Of a DNA stretch of 64,000 nt, positions 36,838-50,900 are shown piece after piece. A program made the position numbers and the translations under genes. The notes beneath the pieces are model-generated. The model was not told the DNA's origin. It saw nothing but the letters and a program-made list of their open reading frames with translations, and did not search any database. Location of the stretch: contig VZRR01013890.1 of the NCBI GenBank assembly GCA_013398015.1, positions 573,118 through 637,117 on the forward strand, written 5' to 3'. Numbering within the stretch: position 1 is the first letter of the stretch; every line of letters begins with the position of its first letter. Source of the stretch: Oreocharis arfaki (taxonomy: Eukaryota; Chordata; Aves; Passeriformes; Paramythiidae).

Positions 36838-39800
36838 CTTAGCTTTGGACACCAGATGCAAACTACCACAGTCTGCAAAGTCTCAGAGGGGGAAGGGTTA
36901 AAGTATCAAAATGTGGGTGGGAAGTAGGAGCAAAGGAAGCCCAGCATTTTATTCTCATCACCATTGGAGAGGACTCCATTCTTATTTCCATGGAACATGC
37001 AATAAAATGTACATATGAAAGAAAAAAACACGCTTTTTCCATCCAAGCTAGTTTTAAAAGGAAAAAAAAAAGACTTGCAATGTACACTCAGTAAGAAATT
37101 ACCAGTAAAACTTCACGAGATGCATAGAAGCACACTGATGACTAAAGCTTAGATAAGTGCAGGTACCATACTTCGTGTAAGCTAGGATGTAGGGTATGTA
37201 TTTCACAGCTTAATCATCCTTGGATCTTATAAATTAAGTGTTGCTCAGCATGCACAGTAAAACTATACCAAATGTTTTCCTGGAGTTCTAAACAATATTT
37301 CAAAATAATTCAGTAAGAAAGCATCTAATGGGAGCAAGGGGTAAATGGGATAGGAGCCTTAACAATATTAACAGGTTTGTAGAAACAGCCACATCCACCC
37401 AAAAGCATAATCAAGTAAAGTGATAGTTATGTTATAATCATCAACACAGAAAGTGTCTCTGCATGCTAAGCCTTTTACTTATGATACAAACCTCTGCACC
37501 AGATGTAAAATCTGGCTTCCCTTTTCTGGTCTGTAGACTTGCGTACGATTTCTCTCCATGTGCAATCCAGCAGATTCACAAGGAGAATTTAAACTTTAAT
37601 TTGTGCATCATGAACTATATTCCTTCCTGCAATATTAGATTTTTTGTGACTTGCATTTGTCATTAAAACTGTTTATAAGGCTTTGCCTGAAGTGCATTTG
37701 AAAATAGACATTCAGATGTAAGTTAGTAATGGTAGATGAAGTGCAATCAAGACATTTGTCTTTATGACACTATCTTGCCAATCTAAACCTGAACAATGCC
37801 ACCCCAACATCTTTCTTGTAACTGTTTGGTATTAAAATAAAGCCTCCATGGTCCACTTCACACCACTTTGCTGTCAGGAGTATGAATTACTGTAGCAGGT
37901 GGGCTAGTGTGGTTTTAAAAGCAATGTAATACAATCAACTGTACAATATCAGATTTCAAGGAACGCAAAAGACATCTAGAGCAGAGGCTGATCCTTAAGC
38001 AATCCTAATATTGGCATTAAAGTGTTCAAGATCCCATAGGGACCATTTTATCTTTTGACCTCAGGCTTTAATTGAAACTTTAAACAAAATATATTACCTC
38101 TTTAATACAGCTGAGCTGGACTCTGGCCTTTGTAGTGCAAGTCGCCATGCCAAGCAAATTAATCTGTGTAACCTTAGCATGTACTTTTTAATTTACATCA
38201 AAGCAATATGGTATACAGAAAATAAATACCAAGCCAACCTTATACAGCCTGTTAAATAATTATTTTGGTTCTAGTTTTAGAGTTTTAATTTTTAGCTGTT
38301 CTGGGTTCTCCTAAGGAAAAAAAAAATGAAAAGGTTTTATTTCTTGGTACAAAGCCAGAGAAACATATGGTTTCCTTAGCTGAGTTGTTGCACACCTGGC
38401 AAAATAAATCACAGCAACAGGAGACCAAAATCTTCCCTGCAACTTTTTCATATGCACAAACTTAGAACATCTGATGCCAGTATTACAGCCCTGTCTTTTG
38501 TACCATGAAAAAAATGCAAAGTCAAATGGATGCCTGCTTCTTGAGCCCCAATACTTCTTTTTCCCATTAAGAGGCAAGTTACAGAGTGTTTTAAAGGATG
38601 AGAGTCTGTCAGGCAGACTGACACACCAGAGGAATGAGTCACCGGGCCTGTCAGAGAAAAAGGCCAATAGAAGCAAGCACAGGAAAAGGAGTGTAACACA
38701 AACAGGGAAAGCAGGTGGTGCAAAGGCTTAGCACTGCTGGAGTGTTAATGCTACTGCACTCAGTGCTGGAGTTCAAACTTGATTCAGTTTAAACAGCTCA
38801 TCTCCTGTTTATTCTCTTTCAAGTAGGTCATATATATCACACAGGAGAAAAAAAACCTTCCAAAAAATCTTCAATTACATGAATGAGTAATAATTAAAAA
38901 TTAGGGGAAGCACTGTTTCCCTATATCACATGCCAATATGTGGTAATATGTGTGCCACTCAACCAAGCAAAGAGATTGCCAGAGACTGTGAATACATTCA
39001 TCACAAACAACAACCACAGCAGACAATCCTCAAACTGTGACTACTCTTGGATTTCATGGTAAGCTGTGAAGACTATTTCCACGTGTAAGGAGATGGGGAA
39101 GACTACTTCCTTCTGCTATTTCCCAAGCAGATGACGAGCACTCCCCAGTTTCTCCCCCTTCCTCCCCAGCAGTGAGCATACAACGAGTGGGCTCAATCAG
39201 GTTTATGCAGTTGCAGGCGCACGAGACAGGACTGGCCTATTTCAGTTCCTCTAGTCTCCCTTTTAAAGGCAAGACGTAGGCAGACAAGTTTATGTAATGC
39301 TGTTTATCAAAGAAAGTGTTATAGCGAACGTGTTTATAATTTTGTCCTGAACATCAAAACAGAAATAAACACTCCAGTCAGCCTTTTGATACTCAGTGAT
39401 ACAGTATGAGCTGCAAAGCAGATGCACTCCTGATAATGGATGTGGTTGCCTTGTTCTCCTGTCACACAAAGCAAAAAGATGCTGAATAGGTATTCAGGAT
39501 TTAGCTCACTCAACTTGAGCTACAAAGTCTAAGTTAGTCATCTCAGCTCCTTTTACAGAAGTACTCTTGCAGGGATTTTGTGTATAATCTTAAATAGATG
39601 TCTAAATCAGATGGGCTTCATTACCCCTGAGAAGTACGGTTTTCTTTCCACACTACAAAGAAGCATAGCTACCTAGCTCTGTCTTGTCATCTCAGGTAGG
39701 AGAGACCAAATGCAGTCATGTAGGCTTATGCAGACACATCCAGGACAGCTTTGAACAAATCAGTCTGAGTCCTGTTAACATAGCTGCACTGCATTCTGTT

Positions 39801-41918
39801 CAAGGCACTACCCAACTTCATGTAGCCTCTTGGCTTGCCTTCACAGCATAACCTACAAGCAACACTTCAGTAACCAGTGTGATGCAAGTTCTGTCTTCCT
39901 TGAAAAAGCTGCCATCACAATAGCAACCAAAATACAAATATATGCTACATAAACGTTAAGCTGAAATTCTCAGAGCTCCACAAGGAGCTAAGGTACACTC
40001 AGTTAACCATAACTTCTTATGCCACCAGGACATCCATGAAGCGCTGGCAGCAGCTTAAAGGAAGCAGAAACCAGAGTGCGGGCTAAGGAGTGAAGGGAGG
40101 AAGTACAGCAGGAGCCAACCCTAGGCAAAGGACTGAGCTAGGCTTTGTGTTTTTGTGAGTTCAAAAAATGCAAACCCCAGGAACAGAGTGAACTTCGACA
40201 TCACAGTCTGTGCTTACAAAGGAAATTGAGAAAGGCCTCTGGAACCTAAAAAAACAACCAAAAATAAGTAAAAATCTGAAGAAACTTATAGGTCATAGTG
40301 GTTTTAAAGGAAGCATCTTTCCATTGGAAGAAAAAAAGCGTAGCGCAAGCCTGCTTTGCAATGGAACAAGCATTACATGCTAGAAACAGCACTGGTTTAT
40401 GTTTCCCAGTTCTGTGTTCTGAGAAAATCTTTTATCAGAATTATGAAAAATGTATCTACTCTAAAGAGGGCAGTCAAACTTCAGAGGATTTGCTGGAGCA
40501 CTGTAGTATTTCAGCAGCCACTATAGGACACTGAGAGTAAGCAGAGGTTTAATTCACACAGCGGTGACTGTTGATACCACCACCAAATTGACCAGCAAAT
40601 GTTGATAAATAAAACCATTAAAACAATAATTTCACTAAGACTGACAATGAACAAAAGTGTATGCAATAATCGATTAGTGCAATTTATGGATTTTAGCCAT
40701 TGGCATCAATCTGGTAAAGCTTAGCATCCAGGAAGAAGTAACCCCCCATGGAACTGTAGGAACTGCTAAGAAAATGTTTAGACTGACATTAGATACTTTG
40801 TCACTGTGGCAAGAGAAGTACCTAATTTAGCATTTACATTCACATTTTTCAAACATTTAGCATTGGTTAAAACTATAATTTTACTTTTTCCTGTGCCCCA
40901 GTACTTGTAAGGGGCTAATAAAAGATGCCTTTCCTGAGTAAGTAGTCAAGCAACTGTGTCAAACTAATTGGTATCAATCAAAACACTCTCTTGTATGCTA
41001 GGCACTGTCAGGGGGGGACCCACACAAAACCCCATATGCTTCCTGTTGATCCTAATTGTTTCCACATACATTTTTAATTGCTCCACTTTGAACTACTTTA
41101 AAGGTTCTTACATCCTTTTCTGTCCCAAACAGGAGAGTATTAGGCCAAACACTGAGGCTGCTTAGCAGAAACCCATGCACTTTGAGAGAGAATTCCACTT
41201 ACAAGCATCTCTAAAACAATAAGAACCAGCCCTCTTGTTTTCAGATCTGAGTACTCTAAGTAACATTATCTTCTTTCTTTTATCTGTTTAACGTATCCCA
41301 TATAAAAATGCAATGAAGAACATAAGGAAATTAAGCTAAACAAAAAAACACCTCACAGATAAACTGATTTTTTTTGCAGAACTCAGGGGACTCTCAAAAT
41401 TTTGAAGGACAAGTAGCTGGTCCTGGGGGAAGAATAAGAAGAATTCTTTCATTGCAGATGTCCAAACTAAACTATATCAGCTGGAAGTAAGTTTTTTGCA
41501 CATCCTAAAAAAAGAAAAGTACAGCTATCTCTGTGGGTCTGTTTGGACACCTTGTTGGTTTACAAGGCAATTCAACACTGAACACCCACACACACATTGG
41601 CACTTGGGGCCTCCACAGCAGCAGATGAGAGATTCTGGAGACAAAGAAAAACACTAATCCATGCATTCTAAATGTAAAACTGCTGCACTGACACTCTTAA
41701 AGGTATCCAATATCTAAGAGTCTCATCATTTATTGTGTGTTATCCAGCATTGCAGTTGCTGGTTTTAAGCTCTGAACCTAGTTTGGCTTTTATCTAGTAA
41801 AGGCAATTATTTTTGGGTTTTATTAGCTCATTAATTTGAGCACCAGTTGCCTGGATAAGATCTTTTGTTTCACCCTGACTCCTCAAATATCATTCTGAAG
41901 CACTAACAATGCACTTAC

Positions 41919-41997
41919 CCATCATGTTATATAAGCTCTGTGGTGCAAACTGCCTTGGCATTTTCTGTATTGCTTCTTTGTAAACCGTAAGGGCCTC
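41919..41997 (-). CDS. TMTC2: TMTC2 exon, TPR helix B and start of next repeat
   Basis: A 79-bp exon. The acceptor is CTCTTTTCAG just above 41997 and the donor is G/GTAAGTGC. It reads EALTVYKEAIQKM then PRQFAPQSLYNMM, followed by one G of a split Gly codon. EAL..Y..AI.. is the second helix of a TPR, and PQSLYNMMG starts the next repeat. The frame (phase 0 in, phase 1 out) fits both neighbouring exons. The intron downstream is 13.5 kb. The only difference I note from the remembered mammalian sequence is Thr for Ser in EALTV. Confidence 0.95.
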
Positions 41998-43625
41998 CTG
42001 AAAAGAGACACACAGGTGGGAAAACACCGACTTTAAAATAATCCTTTCAGATATAAAGTAAAACCAAACTATCTTCCTTCCTCAAATGAAAGGTGCAGGG
42101 ATAGAGAAAACACATCAGCATCAAAAAGGCCACAAAGTACAAAATTTCTCCTTTTAAAAAGCTTTTTCTACCTGAATTTTAACAAATTCAGTGATGCTTA
42201 TTATAGACCAGAGATCAAGCTAGTTCCAATACTGCAACTTCTTTTCCAGACAAAAGTAAAAAGAACATTTTTTTATACCTCTTAATGACCAATGAGTTTA
42301 TAAACATAAAATTCTATTGGCTGTCAAAGAACATGGAGTATTATCGAACTGCAGACAAAGTGCTTTCTGATGATTAACTACACTAAGTGCCCTCAAAATA
42401 AAGAAATCATTGTCTAGTGCTGAATAATAACAAAGCATAATCCTCACAACTGAAGTCTGCTCCACAGAAAGAGTGAGATGCACTATAAAGTCGAGAATGC
42501 CAGAACTGGAATCTCCTTGCAGATATGCTGTGCCTTAAATTACCTGATCACACATTTATTCATCCACCACTTTGGATGCTTACTGGTCAGTCTGTTAGCT
42601 CTGCATCACACAGTCACAGTTTATGAAGGCTGCAATAACCACCAGGAAGAAATCTGAAGTTTTATATTCTTAAAAGCACTTGTATCTCACAGGCATTGAA
42701 CTCCAACTCTACATTCTATCAGCTGTGCAGACAAAATGCTGCTGTTCTCTTCTCTGTGTATATGTATTAGCTGTCTGTGTTTTAACCAATTAGTAACTCC
42801 ATCTGACAAAGCTGGATGCAGCAGGCAGATGACAAGGAATCTGTCCAGCTTGCGCATGCCTGATCTTAAACGGCTGACATAACTGTCATGGTCAGGAGCA
42901 CTTATACAGATCAAAAACCACTCACAACTCCTGTTCTGAAGTATGCCTGACAATGCAAAGAGAGAACAAATTTCTTTCAAATACTGCTAAAGGTCAACCC
43001 TCAAGTCAATGTCCAGTTTCAGCTAAGCTCATCAGGGAAAATGGAGAGGAATCACAACAGTCGCAGTTGCATGTGTATATGAGATGGGATGGCTTGGGTG
43101 CAGTATATCATTACAATAAAAATATCTAACCCACTTTAGCACTTGGGTAAAGCTATCTGAAAATAACACACAGTGGGATGTTTTAATCACCGAAATTTTA
43201 AATTATTTCAACTGGCTCTTATTTTTGGAGACTTAAATGCAAGCATAATTGCACTTTTCCAACTAAAGATGGCTTACTCTGTTTTGAATCATAAAGCCAC
43301 CACACTTTAGGTTGACTGGCCTTTAATCAGGTTTTATCCTTGCATACCAGCTAGGGGTACAAAGCCAAAACCAATGAACTAATACATATCAGATGTGACC
43401 ACTGCTAATGTTGACTCTGACATGAGAACATCAGTCTGCTAATTAATATCATTATACCAGTGCCTGTAGAGATCAAATATTCTCTGTAGAGAATGCTAAT
43501 CTTGATCTGGTGAAATTCAGTCAGTTTATGCCTGTGATGTATTTTGGAAGTCTGGGTGGAAGCAGTAGCTATTATCCGTATATAAAGGTTTTATAAATAC
43601 GTTCTATACAAATCTGGAGTCTTAC
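41998..43625 (-). other. TMTC2: TMTC2 intron of 1.6 kb
   Basis: A short intron between two confirmed exons. No repeat or conserved element is recognised. A 97-codon minus-strand open frame at 42687-42980 has no family resemblance and no splice logic linking it to the flanking exons, so I treat it as chance. Confidence 0.85.
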
Positions 43626-43810
43626 CTCATAGTGTCCTTGTTCATGAAAAAGTTTTCCTAAGTTATAAAGACAGCTGGTAACCGAGCTTTTATGAGCATG
43701 AGGATCTTTCAGATTTTCATCAGGGATCTCTGAACACTTCACAAAAGTCCTCCTGGCTTCCTCTGTCTTCCCTTGATTCATCAGAATGATACCAGTATTT
43801 AAATAGGCAG
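43626..43810 (-). CDS. TMTC2: TMTC2 exon, TPR with long conserved linker
   Basis: The longest exon in the window (185 bp). The acceptor is CCCTCTTTACAG and the donor is GAG/GTAAGA. Bases CT complete the Ser codon carried over, then 61 whole codons follow. It reads AYLNTGIILMNQGKTEEARR, then TFVKCSEIPDENLKDPHAHK, then SSVTSCLYNLGKLFHEQGHY and a final Glu. The acidic and basic linker (KCSEIPDENLKDPHAHKSS) between two TPR helix pairs is a strong signature of TMTC2 and is not typical of other TPR proteins. The exon ends on a codon boundary (phase 0). Relative to the mammalian protein as I remember it, Val replaces Leu after TF, and Phe replaces Tyr in GKLFHEQ. Confidence 0.96.
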
Positions 43811-44663
43811 CTGTAAAGAGGGAAAAAATGTTATCTTTTAATGGAGTTCTCTTATGCTAGATCTACTGTTTTAATTCTAAGTAGTACCTGATAGAGATCT
43901 CATGGTTATCTCACTTGGTTTTTGAATAACGTAGATCACTCACTGGTGTGAGTGTGAACATGTAACATATGTGAACATGTAAAAGGTAGAAGTTCAGAGA
44001 CGAGTAAAGAAGAAAGTGATGTAAAGTCTGAGTAAGGAGGGAAGGAATCACTGTTTAGGCAGGGTGCTCCATTTCGTTCCTCTTTTTAGGACTGTATAAA
44101 GCATATAGCACCACTGTTCGAAGTGTTACAAAAAATAGACATATACATAAAAAAAAATATATATATACAGAGAAGATTTAATACTGAAGGTACAAAAGTC
44201 TAAGCAATCTTAAAAAGCACCACTTGATTTTGGAACCTACTACTGGCAACATCCCAATGATTATTCTCCATTTTCCCCAGGCAAGAAAGTAAAAATGAAA
44301 AGATTTCAAAAATATTTGTATTATTCACTCACACATACAATAAATACCAGGGTTTAGCTGTAAGAAACAGAAAACAGGGGCCTGAAAATTTGGGCGGTAT
44401 TATCTGCAGCTCAACACCCCAGATCAGAAGAATTTTAAGTTCTCGTAGTGCTGCTGAGTGTTAATTCATTATCTGTTTCTTACTTGTGCGACACAAAATG
44501 TAGTTGTTTACTAATAAACACTTGCTTTCAAGGGCACAATTTCACCTTTTGCTTTCTGACTTAAAAGCTTCTGAAAAAAAAGAAAGCATTATTAAAGAGC
44601 AGGAAAAGTTTCTATGAAAACTATAGTCCATATTATACAAGCTTGTAGAGTTAAAATACTTAC
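43811..44663 (-). other. TMTC2: TMTC2 intron of 853 bp
   Basis: The shortest complete intron here. The only notable content is an A-run followed by (AT)n at about 44149-44168. Confidence 0.9.
44149..44168 (+). repeat. A-run and (AT)n
   Basis: An A-run passes into ATATATATATA in the 853-bp intron. Confidence 0.85.
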
Positions 44664-44749
44664 AAGCTAGTGTGGGTCTGCTACCAATTGCCAGTTTATA
44701 GTAATGCAATGCCTCTGAAAACCTGCTGTTTTCCTGAAGTAGTAATCCT
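44664..44749 (-). CDS. TMTC2: TMTC2 exon, second TPR
   Basis: An 86-bp exon. The acceptor is TTATGCAG and the donor is GTAAGT. The first base A completes the split Leu codon of exon 53871-53985. Then come 28 whole codons, reading GLLLQENSRFSEAL followed by HYYKLAIGSRPTLA. The last base T is the first base of a Ser codon finished in the next exon. The Gly-Leu-Leu...Ala...Tyr...Ala pattern completes one TPR unit. Compared with the mammalian sequence I remember, Ser replaces Ala in RFSEAL, a conservative change. The exon sits only 853 bp upstream of the next one, far closer than most exons here. Confidence 0.95.
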
Positions 44750-47700
44750 CTGCATAAGGGAAAAAATAAAAGAAAAAGAAAAGAGAGTAAGGTGTGAGGT
44801 TACTACAAAGAGTAACTTGAAAACAAATATTGAAAACAAAACTTGGGTAACAAAGAAAAATATGCTGACTGGTATTTCAGAGATATAAGCACTCACTAAC
44901 AGTTCAGTGTGAAAATTATTCCGTGTTTAAAGATGAATTCATAGACATCAGGTGCATCCATATGGCTTTAACAAAGCAGATGCTAAACAGAATAATTTTG
45001 GCTTTCTTGGAAACCAGGAGATTCATTTACTCAGTTGAGAAAATGTTAGCCTGTGAGACTTTTTGAAGTGGATAGTGTATGATGGAGGTATGTGGAAGTC
45101 ATTCACGATTAGCCTGGCATCTTTTCTTGACCTGAAATAAGCAGGTCTTTTTCAAATGCACAATAAAGTTAAGCACCCAGCCCTTCACACGTGTTATGTT
45201 AAAGACTCCCCTTGTTGAGCAACTTCACTAGATTATTCACTGTACAGCTAAGCACCTGCAACAGTTCTCGTTTTTTCCTGTATTCTTTATGCTCTGAACA
45301 AATTTACTAACTGAAGAAGACTTATTAAAAATTATACTGAATATTTCCAGTTTCATAATATATGGGCTTTAATTTAGCTTTTGAGACAAACATCCTTGTG
45401 AATTACGATTTACACCAGCCACCCACAAATTTCTGAGAAGTGGTCTGGACATCATTGACATGAATGTACATTGATGCTCAAATGAAGGCCCAAAGCATTA
45501 CAGTCTTCTGAAGTTTTAGAAGACTGGAAAAAAGCACATACAAATATATTAAAACCAGAATGATTTAAAAGTCCTTAAAAACTAGTCATTTCAGAGTGGA
45601 GACTCAGACCTCAGTATCCAGGGGTAAATGTCCCTTATCATATAACTCAAAATATCCAGGAAAAGACAGCTTTTCCTCTTAGACGGAAGCGGTATAATAT
45701 TTATTTGTAGTTTCCCTAACCTACAGCAATTTTCTTTTCTTCCTCTATGCTTTTATCTGCTGATAGCTTTTCAAACAGCATAGAGCCGGAACTTCTATCT
45801 ACAGTCTCAAATCAGAGAAGATTTGATTTCCCTCCAACATCTCAGGAAAACATTTTGAATTAAACCAGTAAACTTCAAGAGATGAAAGGAGAAGGGCAGT
45901 TAGCTAAAGAAGTAGCCACTATCTACGTTATTTGCTTCTTGTCACAGGGTTAGGATTTAACAGAATTGAGGAATATATCCTCTTTTTCTTCTATACTATC
46001 CTATCAGCATCACACGACCTCACTTTGAAACTGTCTCCCAATTAACTCCAGATTAGACAGTAAATCACTTTTAATATTAACAGAACTTACATTTGGTAGG
46101 TACTTGCAGTAAAGTGAACAATGAGAGAATACATTCAGGATACTTTTTGCCATGGCACCAAGGTTTGTAAGTACTGTCAAGTATCTTGCAAATGACAAGA
46201 GGTATGATCATCAGGACAGAAAAAACATTTTCTAAATTTTTGAGAAGCTGAATTTTGTTTACTCTAAAAATTTTTTATACACTGTCCTTACTTGGAGGAA
46301 GATTAATTATGGTACTTTGATCCTGTTTGCTATTGATAACAGGAGAATTAACAGAAAAAAATGATGTGCATGGTCTGACAGTTAAGCTGCTTCTTAATTT
46401 TTTAAAAAGTAAAATCCTTCTCACACACAATTTTGAAAAAATTTGTCTAAGAAATTCCATTCTTATTTTAGTTCTGGAATAAATAATGTAACTTATTGAG
46501 AGAAGTAATACAGTAATGGGTCAACTTCACCAACACAAATTACTTTTGTAAGTATACAATATTTGTAGTTTTGTGATTAAAAGAACTTTTGTTTGCAATT
46601 ATTATAAATTAATCTTCTGCGTTCACCACATGCTCCAATACTGACTCTTTTGATTAATTACTTTGAGGTGGAGGGTTTTTTTACTTCTCTTTCAAAAGAA
46701 ATTTTCTTTTAAAAGCTGTTCTGTTAACTGTCAGTCTGTCAGTGTCTCTCTCTCTTTTTCTCATATATATAAGCCAAGCAGCTCAGATGAAGGACTGAGT
46801 GTTGAATTCCACCAAACAGTGTTTTATTTGTATTTGTTATGAGGTTTGGTAGAAGAAAGAGGGGAAGAAGAATATAATCTTACCAAGGCATGAAACTGCT
46901 TCTTCTCCTTCGGAAATTGGTCCTGATTGATCACTAGCTTTCACTGTAGCTTCTGGCAGTACAAAAATTACTAGATTTATGAGTCTCCAGTTCTAGTTTC
47001 AGATTAAATAAAGCCAGGAAAAAGCTGACTTTTCTAGATGCAGAAGAAGAACATCCCCCAGCTGGAGTTCACACCTTGCAGGCACTGCAGATTCCAGTAT
47101 CTCACCCCTCCCAGCAGCCAGGGCACTTGGTTGTATAAGAAAGCGTCTACTATGGCCAGGAGCAGATCTGTTCTCGACATGCCTTTCACTTCTTTGCTTA
47201 CACTGCAAAATGATAACTGCTTTTTGGAGATTTTTGGCAAAGGGGAGCAGGAGCAGAAACGAAGACCACAAAAGCATCAATACAGTGAGAAGCATTGGAC
47301 TTCTCGTGGAGCAGAACAACTGACACATGTTGAGTACGTACCTAACTTTCGTGGTTACAAAAATGTAAAGCCTTCCTTTTTCCTCACTCAAGGATGAACA
47401 AAGGAAAGCACATCCTTGAAGTAAGGATGCTTGACACAAAAGAGTAAGTTCAAGTGATCAACTTGGATGAACACCTTAAAGTCTTCCAGAACTTTTAAAC
47501 AAATTTTCTACAGTTACTAAAAACGCCAAAACAACTAAATAAAAAAGCCTAACCCCAAAACGCCGCCACAAAAAAACAAAACACAGAAACAGTTGCTTCA
47601 AGTTGATACCTCCAAAACTTTTTATTCTCTCCAGCTAGCCTTCCCAGCTGTAAGGCAGACAAATGAAAATGTTAAATGAAACATGCAACTTCTGTGCAAA

Positions 47701-47771
47701 GACAGTTTACTGACATAACCGGAAAAATGTGGCTTCTGAAGTTTAGTAAGACGAGTAATGTGAAAGAATAA

Positions 47772-47992
47772 ATGAACATGAGGAAGAACTTCCTCACTGT
47801 GTGGGTGACCACACACTGGAACAGATTGCCCAAAGAGGTTGTGGAGTCTCCCTCATTGGAGGTATTCAAGAACCATCTGGACACAATCCCATGCCATGTG
47901 CTCTGGAAAAATCCTGCTTGAGCAGGGGGATTGGGCCAGATGACCCACTGTAGCCCCTTCCAACATTTCACAATCTTTAATTCTGTGAAATA
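47772..47992 (+). mobile_element. CR1 LINE 3' UTR fragment
   Basis: GAACATGAGGAAGAACTTCC, ACTGGAACAGATTGCCCAAA, GAGGTTGTGGAGTCTCCCTC, TTGAGCAGGGGGATTGGGCC and ATTCTGTGAAA in order make up the CR1 3' UTR and terminal repeat. It is about 220 bp, 5'-truncated and antisense to TMTC2. Confidence 0.92.
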
Positions 47993-50900
47993 CATGAGGA
48001 TAAAAGTATTTGGAAAAGAAAATGCTATTTAAACCATAGGACACATAGTAGAGAGTTATAAACTGTCCATGAATTAATTTAGGATTAATTAGGAGACAAG
48101 TTCTAACTATTGTAAGTAGCAAGATTCTGGAACCTTACAACAGGATTTTTTTTTTGCCTGCATTACTTCTACATGGAGCTACTTTTAAATGGCGTGTTAA
48201 TCATTTACGAAATGGAGGATATGTGCTGACTGCTTGCAGGAGTAGCAGACTTCTCCAAGTGACTTAGGAAGCGGCTCAGAATCCTGGGGTTTTTTTAATA
48301 GGCAGAAAAATAAAAAATTTTTAAAGAGAGAAGAAGCAAGTTCTGACTACCTGGAAATCATGCACATCACTTCTGTAGATAGAATTACTCGTTTAATTCA
48401 TACAGGAAAACACTTCCCCCAAATGAGTTGTTTGCAACCTTCCTAAATTCTTTAAGCTGCCAACTTTTACCTATCTTAATTGACCAACAACGAAAAATCT
48501 TCCTGTCTTCCTCCTCTGCTTTGGTTTTGACCGAAAGTCACTAAATACTAATGGTACAAAAATGCTTTTGGGGACCAGAAGGCAGTCACAGAATATAAAC
48601 AAGCAGTAGATGGTCTACGGTCTTTCTCAAGTTTCATATTAATTTCTTCCTGTTGGTAGCCCTATTAAAGCCAGCTGGTCTACTTACAAAGCAAACTCCT
48701 TAGTGACTAAAGCTGGCATAAAATGACCAAGTACAATACACAGTAAATTCAACTGTCAAAGTAAACATGTATGTTAGTGAAATATTTATAATATTTTAAA
48801 TCCAAGTACAATATTGAAAGAGGTTAATCAATTTTGTTTACTGGTTTATGACAACTAATACAGCGCCTGTTAGCTATTATTTTGCCACGACTGCAGCTCT
48901 TCCTTGCCTCAAGCTACATTCATCCCATTGATTTCAGGAGGGATTATCTACAAAGGACTATATTTACCTAAATGTTGCACTGGTAAACAAAGACAGAAAC
49001 GGAAGAAAATCCTCTTTTATTCCCCCCACAGATGTGTCTCCAGTCACACAGCAAGAGAGAATGTGCTTTGCCTAAGGCAAACTCTTTCACTGTCCTTTGC
49101 AAAACTAGTGGGTAGAAGGTTAGGTATGGATGCTACCATAAATCTTACTTTTTTAATCAATAAGAACCCAAACATATAAAGAATAACCATTTCCTTTGCA
49201 CAACTCACTAAGTAATTTATTGCCCCAGGAATAAAAAAACCCCAAAAAACAAAACTAAACAATCACCCCCAACACAACCTCTAGTCTTTCAGATAGCACA
49301 GTAAAACTGTTATGTTCTCCCAAATCTAAGGAAGAGCTTCCCAAATACAAACAAATTTAGCAGCAAATATAGTCCCTTTTTTTTTTTTTCTGTTACTGGT
49401 GTAGTCTGATTAGGAATACTACCCTTTCAGGACAACATCAACTCTCACAACCCCTATTTCCTTGACAGAGGGAAGGCTGCTGTGAGGATAAGGAATAGCA
49501 CAGCTCCCATCTTCCTCATTTCTCTGGACAATGGGCAGTGCTGTGCTGTATCTGCAGTCCTCAAACTAGATGCCTCTTCCCTCACATGTGCCCCAGTGGT
49601 CAACACAGACAGAGAGCTGGACAGAACTTCCTACAAGAGGGGTCTTTTTTGAAACTGAATGGCACACTCAAACCATTATTTTCCTCATTTTATGAAATAG
49701 TGAAGGTTTATGTAAGGACCATAAGTGACCACAATTCCAAATACTGAGACACGTAATTGAATAGCTAGGTCACTGAATGCCTTTCACCTCCCAATACGAC
49801 TTTGAAATCTGTACTTCATATAGGCCCTACGAGGTGGCCCAGAGCAGAGTTCAAACTGCAGGAAACCACCAGTCACCTAGGTGACCTTTGGGTGCTACTC
49901 AAGAGTCAGTCTGACAACATAGCAAGATTTTATCAAGACAGCTTTGATTATAGCAAGGCACAAATTTTAGCTGCTGTCTATGACAGAGGAAGAACTAGCT
50001 GGCAAGGCAGAGATTAATTCCAAACAGGTTTGCAACAAGTTTGCATTCATAGCTGATAAAAACAATAACCAAGTACTTAGACACCAGATGACACATCCTC
50101 TTTGCTTTTTAACTCAACATCCTGAATGATAAAAACTTCTGGGCTACCAAGGAAGAGGAACTACAACCTTGATCTGTTTCCTACTAGGTGGTTGCTGCAG
50201 GAACTTTGCCTGGGGAAGGTTCAACCACAGTTCAACACAGGTTTGTAGGTCAGCCTGCTTTTAAAGATTTTTGTCTCTGAGGAGATTTTTATGCCAGCAC
50301 CATTAAAAGGCAGAGAACATATTTTCCAATGTCTAAACGCTGACAACAATAGACAAGGAAGAATTTTGCTCATATTGATTTTTACCCAAAGATGCAAAGT
50401 TAAACTTTGCTTGTGAAACACTGCAATCCTAGACTTCCTAGGATAAGTAAAGTCTTCAATAGTGGCTGAAATTTCTAAACGAAACCTAAAAAAAAAAAAT
50501 CCACATTTATTGACATAATAGCCTAAGTTTTCCAATGTAAAGTTTATGGAAATTCATAATCCAACCTTATTCAAAGAAATTAAATTATTTGAATAACAAA
50601 CTTGTACACACAGTCCTATATCACTAATGGCAAAATGAGATACTTCAGGAGAGAAGCAAAGGGATGGCCGATTGCTAGAAATGAATCTTTTATAGAAATT
50701 CGTCTTTGTATGCTCCAAAATTACAACATTTCAAGCAACTAGTATAATTTTAAAGGAATATTCAATATCTGTGTGGGATTGAGAACATCCTTATAATCGG
50801 ATGAGAAACTCAAGGTAACATAGATTTCTAATACGGATGACAAAAGAATACTCAAAGCACAGGCAGGCCTAAATACAAGTGAAATAACATATGCAAAACA

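Larger units (their letters stand above)
28440..41918 (-). other. TMTC2: TMTC2 intron of 13.5 kb
   Basis: Lies between exons 41919-41997 and 28318-28439. It holds a (CA)n run, a pyrimidine/(GAT)n tract near 29434-29491, a perfect hairpin (30753-30831), CR1 fragments at about 31722-32584 and 35866-36837, and an AT-rich TTAA-repeat stretch near 33895. I recognise nothing in 36840-41900. Confidence 0.85.

Noticed and set aside
38311..38731. 121-codon minus-strand and 85-codon plus-strand frames
   Set aside because: Overlapping frames on both strands with no recognisable domain. Treated as chance within an intron.
42687..42980. 97-codon minus-strand frame in the 1.6-kb intron
   Set aside because: Could have been an alternative TMTC2 exon, but it is not TPR-like and the flanking exons already join in frame without it.
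46999..47439. 146-codon minus-strand frame overlapping a 119-codon plus-strand frame
   Set aside because: Long frames on both strands of the same 400 bp, no family resemblance, no splice or promoter context. Best explained by locally higher GC. I would revisit it only if transcripts map there.
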